A DNA stretch of 64,000 bases, taken from the NCBI GenBank assembly GCA_035578155.1, contig JAPWDM010000015.1, positions 2,126,001 to 2,190,000 of the forward strand. Direction: 5' to 3'. Each line of letters starts with the position of its first letter. Positions within the stretch are counted from its first letter, which is position 1. The translations under genes and the position numbers were made by a program. The stretch is from Brachynemurus nebulosus (taxonomy: Eukaryota > Arthropoda > Insecta > Neuroptera > Myrmeleontidae). The notes below the pieces were generated by a model. That model worked only from the letters and a program-made list of their open reading frames with translations, ran no database searches and was not told where the DNA came from. Of the stretch, positions 56,737-64,000 are shown piece after piece.

Positions 56737-58396
56737 ATGTCTTACGAAAGCGAACAACGTCGACTCCTAGCCTTGTTTGAACAAGCTGACGCCAGTGAAA
56801 ATGAACAGTGCAGTTCAGACGACGAGGGTGAAGTCGACCATATTTCAGAGCGAAGTCAAGACAATGATACGGAACAGGAATGCAGCGATGATGAGCAAGA
56901 AGTAATTGTTTCAACAAGTAACCAGCAGTTTTATATTGGTAAAGACAATTCCACCAAATGGTCTTCGCAACCACCTCGGACCAACGTCCGCACAAGGTCA
57001 GAAAACATAATTTTACAAAAACCTGGGGTAAAGCCTATTGCGCAAAATGATAAGACTGAAATAGAGTGTTGGAGACGCTTTATAAATAATAATATGCTGG
57101 AACAAATACTTTGCCATACTAATGCTAAGATAAAACAGAGACAGTTGTCTAACAATAAACAATCGCTTCAGTATTTATTGAAAGAAACAACTATAGACGA
57201 ACTATTAGCTTTGTTTGGCTTGTTGTACTTGGCTGGACTAAATCGTTCTAATCGCCAAAATTTGAGCGACTTGTGGAGAACCGATGGTACTGGTGTGGAA
57301 ATTTTTAGTACTACTATGTCTTTGCAGCGTTTTTACTTTTTACAAAGCTGTTTGCGTTTTGATGATGCAACAACACGCCAAGAGCGAAAGCAACTGGACA
57401 ATCTGGCTCCAATTAGATATTTTTTTGAAGAGTTTGTTTCAAACTGTAAAAATACTTATACTCCCAATGAGTATCTTACAATCGATGAAAAACTGGAAGC
57501 ATTTCGCGGCAGGTGCTCATTTCGTCAATATATCCCGAATAAACCTGCGAAATATGGCATCAAAATTTATGCCTTGGTTGATGCAAAAAACTTTTATACA
57601 GTCAACCTTGAAATTTATCCCGGTAAGCAGCCTGAGGGGCCGTTTTTGCAAAGTAATAAAGCTTTCGATGTTGTAGACAGATTAGTGCATCCTATTTCTA
57701 AAAGTAATAGAAATATTACAATGGACAATTGGTTCACGAGCATTCCACTGGTAACACATTTGCAACAAAATCATAAACTAACATCTACAGGTACATTACG
57801 TAAAAACAAAAAAGAAATCCCACCAAACTTTATAACCACGCGAAGAAAAGAAGTATACAGCACTCAGTTTGCATTCCAAAAAGATATGACGCTTATTTCC
57901 TACATGCCTAAACGGTCTAAAGTGGTGCTGGTATTGTCTTCTCTTCATCATGACCAAAACATTGATCCTGCTAGTGGTGAACAAAGGAAACCAGAGATAA
58001 TTACATTTTATAATTCTACGAAAGCTGGCGTCGATGTGGTTGATGAGCTCTGTGCTACCTATGATGTATCTCGAAACTCAAAACGCTGGCCAATGACAGT
58101 ATTTTATGCGGTCATGAATGTAGCTGCAATAAATGGTGTGATTATTTTTCGTGAAAATAATAACTCGAAAACAAACCGGCGTGATTTCCTTAGAAAACTC
58201 GGTCTATCTTCGCGTGAGAAAAAATATGGAGAACTTACCGAGAGGCTTACGTAAACGTATTCACGAACAAGTCGGTGAAATGATGACCTACCCTCCGAAT
58301 AAAAGTTCTAAAACATATACCAGATGCAAAGACTGTCCTTCTGCCAAAGACAAAAAAACTAGATATAACTGCAATAAGTGTAATAAGCCTATTTGA
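56737..58396 (+). pseudogene. piggyBac-type transposase, one frameshift
   Basis: The start is the ATG at 56737 (MSYESEQRRLL), with an acidic N-terminus (SSDDEGEVD). DDE_Tnp_1_7 motifs follow: YLTIDEKLEAFRGRC (first D), NITMDNWFTSIPL (second D) and GVDVVDELCATYDVSR (third D region). The main frame ends at 58254 after a shift near 58215. The true C-terminus is at 58151-58396: ENLPRGLRKRI and a Cys-rich finger (RCKDCPSA, CNKCNKPI) that binds DNA in known family members. Total length would be about 550 residues. The enzyme excises and inserts precisely at TTAA. Confidence 0.93.
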
Positions 58397-58811
58397 ATGC
58401 AACACATTATCCCATTATGCCAAAGTTGCGTTGACCTCGATAGCGAATAAGTCGATATATTATTAGTAAATAAGCTTTGTTTTATATAGTTCATGATTTC
58501 ATGTTTATGTTCTAAAGAAAATTTTATGTTTTGTCTCTAAATGCCTATTATGTTATGTTTTCGAATAAACGTTTTAAGTTATGTTCTAAAAACATTATCG
58601 CAGAATAAAAAGATTTAATTTGATGAGTAATATGCTCATTTTATGATAAATAAATGTTTGATTTTTATTAATAATGTATTTAACTACCTATTTCCTTATT
58701 ATAGAAAACTAATATTGACATAAGGTTGATTCAGTGTACAATAAAGTACATAGGTAAAATTTACCCGGCCACAACGGTCAAGTTCTGTTTAGTAGCCACA
58801 ATGACGCCGGG
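58397..58811 (+). other. 3' untranslated part of piggyBac
   Basis: AT-rich with no gene. AATAAA-like signals occur near 58563 and 58606, and the right terminal repeat (TTACCCGG, ATGACGCCGGG) ends it. Confidence 0.6.
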
Positions 58812-60278
58812 TTAATAACTATATTACCGGTATGGTAAGGCTGTAAGTAATTGATATCTACAATTTTGGCGGCCAAAACTGAGTAGTTATGAAGAAAACT
58901 AAAAAAATTTAAAAAATTACAAAATTTTCTTTCTTGGTAACTACTCAACTTAGGAAAATAATTCCAAATCCACATGAAGGCAAACACTCTCAAGAATATT
59001 AGACATATTTATTATCGTATCAGTCCTCGTTATTAAGGATAATAACAAGGATAGTATCCGATCCAATGTTATTTTTATAGGGTTCCAATTGAGCGACCAA
59101 TTCAAAAAAAATTCAGTAACTGTGCCCTAATGCACTTAATTACTGCACTAAGTCTCATCAAAATTCAAGAGCTGCAACATGGTAAAAAAATTTTTCAATT
59201 CTAATCTGCTGAACCGCCCCTCCAGTGGATCCGACCCTGGAATTATATATGTATATCAATCGAAAGTACTTTAAAAATAAAGTGTTGTGTCTCATAACGT
59301 GTTTTTTCCTATCTCCTATAGTTTTCGAGATAATCAAGAATAATCGAAAGAGGTATATTAAGTTATTGGTTATCTGGCCCTGATAGAAAGTCCCAATAGT
59401 AACTATATTGTCGTTTATGTGACACTGCAGGTACTTCATATGTATAACTTCCCTAGATCAAAACAAAACTATTCTAGAAATATAATAGAAAATTGTCAAA
59501 AAATGTGGTGTAGTAGGCATTTTTAACGTAAAGAATATTAAAGAATGTCTACTACACCACATTTTTTGATAATTTTCTATTGTATTTCTACAATGGTTTT
59601 GTTTTGATCTAGGGAAGTTATACGTTTGAAGTACCTGCAGTCAGCAGTGTCACATAAACGACAATACAGTTACTATTGGGACTTTCTATCAGGGGCAGAT
59701 AACCTATAACTTAATATACCTCTTTCGATTATTCTTGATTATCACGAAAACTATAGGAGATAGGAAGAAACACTTTGTGAGACACAACACTCTATTTTTA
59801 AAGTACTTTCACTCGAGGAGCGATTCAGCAGATTAGAAACAAAAAAAATTTTTTTACCATGTTGCAGCCCTTGAATTTTGATAAGACTTGGTGCAGTAAT
59901 TAAGTGCATTAGGGCACAGTTACTGAATTTTTTTTGAAGTGGTCGCTCAATTGGAACCCTATAAAAATAACATTGGATCGGATACTATCCTTGTTATTAT
60001 CCTTAATAACGAGGACTGTTACGATAATAAATATGTCTAATATTCTTGAGAGTGTTTGCCTTCATGTGTATTTGGAATTATTTTCCTAAGTTAAGTAGTT
60101 ACCAAGAAAAAAATTTTTGTAATTTTTTAAATTTTTTTAGTTATCTCCATAACTACTCAGTTTTGGCCGCCAAAATTGTAGATATCAATTACTTACCGCC
60201 TTACCATACCAGTAATATAGTTATTAAAATAATTCGCTTCCGGGGCAGATTTACTATGCTTATCATGCTATATGGGTG

Positions 60279-61620
60279 AATATATGCTATTTAAATTCTA
60301 ATGGCCCATTGATAAATTTTATAAAAAGCTAATTTTATTATTATTATTTTACACTTAAGTAATAAAGAATATCGTCTTTTATTTGGCCCACTTGGTCAAT
60401 TAATGACAACTGTTTCATTTAAGACATTAATAAATTAAAATAGTGCTAAATGTATACTCCTCTGGCTTGCCCATTACCATTTTGTGCTACAATTTTCAAC
60501 ACACATTTTTTTATTTAACTGGTATAATATTTTTTCAAATGTAATCGTATAACTAAATAAGCATTAAAACATATTTTATCAAAATACATTGTAAAGATAT
60601 TTATTAACGTAAAAAAATTACTCATTTTCATACCATCCAACAAAAGTGTCACTTTTAACCTGACGAAAATAAAATAATACAATTTGACTTAGAAATTGGA
60701 AACCTGTGTCTTTGAACTTGAGCAACACGCGTTGAATATATTGCACTTAGCAACAACCTAACTGCATTGAACATAATTTAAATAATATCGCGTCAGTGGT
60801 CGAGGCGCTCCCGGAAAATGTGTCTGGGCCAGTAGTTGCAGTATTTCCACTGGTAAGTATATGTTTTTATATTTTATCGTTATGAAATTGTAAATTTGTA
60901 CAATGCAATGTTCATTGTGTGTAGACTTCATGTATTTCGTTTATTTTTGGTATGAAAAACGCGTGATGTTGTTTTTACAGGTTATGTATGATTTTGTCAC
61001 TTCTTTGGTGTCACTCCTCTGGCAGTTTTCATGTCTCCGCAGACAAAAAAATGGCTTCATATTTTTGTGATACTCGAAGAGGAAATTGATTTACAAAAAA
61101 AGATAATTGAAGATAATATATCCGACATCAAACCTTTTGTTGGTGCACTGAAAGTACACTAAGTACGGGGAAACATTTCTATGTGTGATAAGTTGTACAT
61201 GAAGAGCCTTAGCTGCTTTTGTAGCAATTTCTGTGGTCACTTCAACTTAAGCGACATGACATACACCCATTTCATCTAAAGAAGTCTTAAACGTTCACTA
61301 TTAGAGCCTATAAAATCTAAAAAAATTAAAATATCTTCTGGCCTTTCGCCCTTATCATTACAAATACAAAAATAGTGCCAATTAGTAAAATAATGAATAC
61401 TAAATTATAAAGATTACTTTTTCTTTAGGGACACAAAAAATGCAAATACCGTATATTCACCCATATCCTTTGTTCTATTTGCTTTAACAAATTTTTGTTC
61501 CATATTGTAGAATATTAATTTTACTTTCTAATATATTTATTCGGTGGCAATTAACTTAAAAAAAAACTTTCAAAAACAACTAATTGAAATGAATTAAATA
61601 TACTCAGTATATGTTAAGAT
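60279..61620. other. Noncoding spacer with a possible exon
   Basis: Around 60782-60850 a plus-strand reading (VVEALPENVSGPVVAVFPL) ends at a GTAAGTAT donor-like site. A TTTTTACAG acceptor-like site lies near 60980. Beyond it the frame is not sustained. Nothing else was recognised. Confidence 0.25.
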
Positions 61621-61624
61621 ATAT

Positions 61625-61729
61625 TTTGTTTATTGTGTTTGGAATATGAATCTGTTCTGCAAAACAGAGAAGGAAATATGGTGTTCATTCCAGGTGTTCA
61701 TATTCCAAACAAAATAAAAAGCTATATAT

Positions 61730-61809
<80 letters not shown>

Positions 61810-61884
61810 ACACCTAGGAACACCATATTTCCTTCTCTGTTTTGCAGAACAGATTCATATTCCAAACACAATAAACAAAATATA
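61625..61884. repeat. Inverted repeat around a (TA)n tract
   Basis: Arms of about 62 bp (TTTTGTTTATTGTGTTTGGA to GGAAATATGGTGTT, 61625-61687; inverse at 61822-61884) flank a (TA)n tract of about 38 units. An extra short inverted part (TGTTCATATTCCAAACA) lies inside the left arm. Confidence 0.8.
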
Positions 61885-63130
61885 TATTGTATATGTTATA
61901 TGATGTCACATTTGTTTCTACATTGTGATTGGCGTTCACAGTTACATAAGATATAGGTTAAAAATAATTATTTTAAATTAATAAATTAAAAGAAATTGCT
62001 GACTATTTTTAAATAAAATTCATTTTTTATGTAAACTTTACTATTTTTATTTACGTGTCATATTTCTTTTTTTTTTATTATAGTCAAATAGCCTACTGCA
62101 CTAGTATCTGCATACAATAAATTAAGTTTAATTTTAAGCAATGTTATAGCAATTTAAAAAAATTGTTGAAAAAGCGTTGTAAAATGATGTTTTTAAATTA
62201 TATTTAAAAAACGGCACGGTCAATAATTTTTGTTTCTTATTAAATATGGTTTAAATTTTGTATTAAATAACATTAAATTTTTATCAAATTCCTTTGACAC
62301 GTTTTCATTTTATTCAAAAAAACTAGAATTTTCCTATAAAAGTAGTCCGTGTTAAAATTACAAAACTTTGAAATCGTTTTTCTCAAAATTGGGGTGGTCA
62401 GTTTTTTTTTTCGGTAAGGGCTCGTATTATTGGTATTGGATTAAATAAATATCTAGAGAAGTTTCATTAAAATCCTTTGAAAAAATCGTTATATCGACCA
62501 ACTACCTTTAGATCACGAAGCCGATTTATAACAAATAATTATTCTATTAATGTTCGGTGGAAGTAGTGATATATTCACGATGATGGTGTTAGGAGTTGTT
62601 TTTCCACCAATAGAATGATATTAAAATTTGTTAAGACATATTAACGATATATATTTCGCTTATTCATAAGCTTTTCAAGTATTACATCTATATAGAAAAA
62701 TATAAAAATATGTTTAGTTATTAAAATAGTTTAACATGTTTTAGTTTTATATACAATGGGATTATAATTAGTATGTGTTTACCTTAATTATCCACATTAT
62801 TGAATGTGTTAGTCAATTATTAATTTTACATATATTTTGAGATTAAAATTCGTCCTTGAGATTAAAAATGAGATAAATTGTGGTTTATACTATTTGCGTC
62901 ACACCAGGTACAGTGTCTAAATTTAGTAATTTAACTGAAAGGAATTTTTTATATTTTTATTATAACGTAAAAGCCCCTATACTGGAACGCGATCATATGT
63001 CCGAACAGTTTTGACATTTATATATTAATAAAGTTATTTCTGAAAGAAACCTCTGATAAGAAAAATTATTATTAATAGAATGACTATTTTTCAATTTAAA
63101 TTTACCTCGCTTTTAATGTTTCTTTACTTA
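61885..63130. other. AT-rich spacer, nothing recognised
   Basis: No ORF, repeat or RNA signature could be supported in this stretch. Confidence 0.5.
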
Positions 63131-63135
63131 AAGAA

Positions 63136-63212
<77 letters not shown>

Positions 63213-63220
63213 TAGTTCTG

Positions 63221-63306
63221 TTATGAGGTTTGGAACAGAGTCATTGACCTCCAGACAGGTGTTTCACCTGTCTGGAGGTCATGACCCTGTGTTCTAAACC
63301 TCACAT
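63221..63306. other. Long imperfect hairpin, pre-miRNA-like
   Basis: GACCTCCAGACAGGTG (63246-63261) and its exact inverse (63265-63280) enclose a TTT loop. With one bulge and a few mismatches the stem extends to about 40 bp (GAGGTTTGGAACAGAG against CTGTGTTCTAAACCTC). It follows a (TA)n tract directly. Confidence 0.7.
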
Positions 63307-63682
63307 ACTATTTAAGGAGAGGACACTAACCTAATACCTTGAGGAAGGTCAGTGACGCGATAATTTCAATTATTGAGGTAATTCAGGTAAAAATATTTTT
63401 GTTTAATCTAAATTCTTAATTTTTAAAATAATTTTTTAGGTGTATAATTAAACTGGCTTATAAAAATTGACAAATAAATTAAACACTCATTTTTTTTTCT
63501 TAATAAGCATGAAAGAAAGTTTTTTTTATCCAATGAGTTTTTTTTATTTTTTTTTATTCATATTTTCAAAAAAATACAACTCAATTATTTATTAATGTTT
63601 TTCTTTTACAAAATGTCGACATTTATATCCAAAGACACATAGAGTGACATCTAGACGTCAAAGTAGGAAACAGAATGGTTTA

Positions 63683-63685
<3 letters not shown>

Positions 63686-63761
<76 letters not shown>
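63686..63761. repeat. (TA)n microsatellite
   Basis: About 38 TA units. Similar tracts lie at 53371-53451, 61735-61803 and 63140-63210. Confidence 0.95.
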
Positions 63762-63764
<3 letters not shown>

Positions 63765-64000
63765 CTTAGTTGCTTGTCTATAAAAACACCCAAAAATTTT
63801 ATAGCATTTTCAAGGGATAAAGTTGCGTTGTTTACAGTCACTGTACTAAATATGTCCCCATATTCCCCAAATCGAATTATTTGTGTCTTCTCTATATTTA
63901 CTTTAAGGCCATTTCCAACAAATCAGTTATTCAGGGCCATAAAATTTGTTTCCAACTTATCCTCTAAAGAACTTTTATTTTACCTGTGCATACTATCGAT
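63765..64000 (-). pseudogene. LINE reverse transcriptase fragment at the window edge
   Basis: The minus strand reads FVGNGLKVNIEKTQIIRFG and LENAIKFLGVFIDKQLS, the RT region after the YADD box. It differs from the LINE at 30.9-40.2 kb. It runs off the right edge and abuts a (TA)n tract (63686-63761) on the left. Confidence 0.75.

Larger units (their letters stand above)
56437..58811 (+). mobile_element. piggyBac-like DNA transposon
   Basis: TTAA flanks both ends (56433-56436, 58812-58815). Terminal repeats start CCCGGCGTCATTGT, and an inverted internal copy (GCCGGGTA, ACCCGGC) lies near each tip. A DDD transposase lies inside. It is the youngest event here, since it splits a foldback arm. 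Confidence 0.93.
56385..60278. repeat. Large foldback inverted repeat, one arm interrupted by piggyBac
   Basis: The left arm is 56385-56436 plus 58816-59520 and the right arm is 59545-60278. Arms of about 750 bp match closely with scattered differences. The central loop is about 24 nt. The outer ends share ATATAGCA and AGTAAATCTGCCCC. No coding potential was recognised in the arms. Confidence 0.85.

Overview
The window is a transposon graveyard from an arthropod, most likely an insect. It is very AT-rich, genes carry GT-AG introns, (TA)n microsatellites recur, and almost every recognisable coding segment belongs to a eukaryotic mobile element or a virus-like gene. No ordinary host housekeeping gene, rRNA, tRNA gene or CRISPR array was seen. 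The species cannot be named from the sequence.

Region 1 (1-5215 and 24056-24680) is one ancient virus-like locus. On the minus strand it has a spliced gene pair, the second being the start of a protein-primed family-B DNA polymerase with a zinc/HNH-like module. On the plus strand it has a small unrecognised gene, a coiled-coil gene and a gene starting with a DnaQ-like motif. At least two of these sit just downstream of TATA boxes. The locus resembles Polinton/adintovirus-type or related elements but is broken by frameshifts. It is split by an 18.8-kb nest of retrotransposons (5216-24055) that landed in a TATA box with a 4-bp ATAT duplication.

Region 2 (5216-24055) is that nest, all on the minus strand except for the hAT element. 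Gypsy element B (gag, protease, RT, RNase H, integrase) lies at 18.2-24.06 kb. Gypsy element A (LTR, integrase, RNase H, RT) lies at 5.85-15.5 kb. Element A is cut in the middle of its RT by a complete 4.5-kb hAT transposon (10088-14604; 13-bp terminal repeats; 8-bp duplication), which itself contains a nearly perfect 441-bp inverted duplication.

Region 3 (26035-30545) is an integrase-less gypsy element C with paired LTRs and a CATA duplication. Region 4 (about 30.9-40.2 kb) is a non-LTR retrotransposon (LINE) on the minus strand, hit by three later insertions: a pogo/Tigger element (32841-35502), a tRNA-derived SINE (36138-36311) and an intron-containing IS630/Tc1-type transposon (36621-39656).

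Region 5 (40.4-56.4 kb) is a degenerate SWIM-like/YqaJ recombinase gene on the minus strand. It is split by a deleted mariner (41132-41672) and by a 14.3-kb BEL/Pao element (41724-56063, GCACA duplication). The BEL element carries an unresolved insert containing a spliced Merlin (ISXO2-like) transposon (48555-52121, 8-bp duplication). Region 6 (56.4-60.3 kb) is a large foldback repeat with a piggyBac element (56437-58811, TTAA) inserted in one arm. Region 7 (60.3-64 kb) is noncoding, with TA-centred hairpins, a long pre-miRNA-like hairpin, and a LINE reverse transcriptase fragment at the edge.

The genes do not form a pathway. The window is best read as an insertion order, which target-site duplications and interrupted reading frames allow one to reconstruct. 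The candidates for a poorly described system are the virus-like PolB/coiled-coil/exonuclease-like locus and the SWIM-YqaJ gene.
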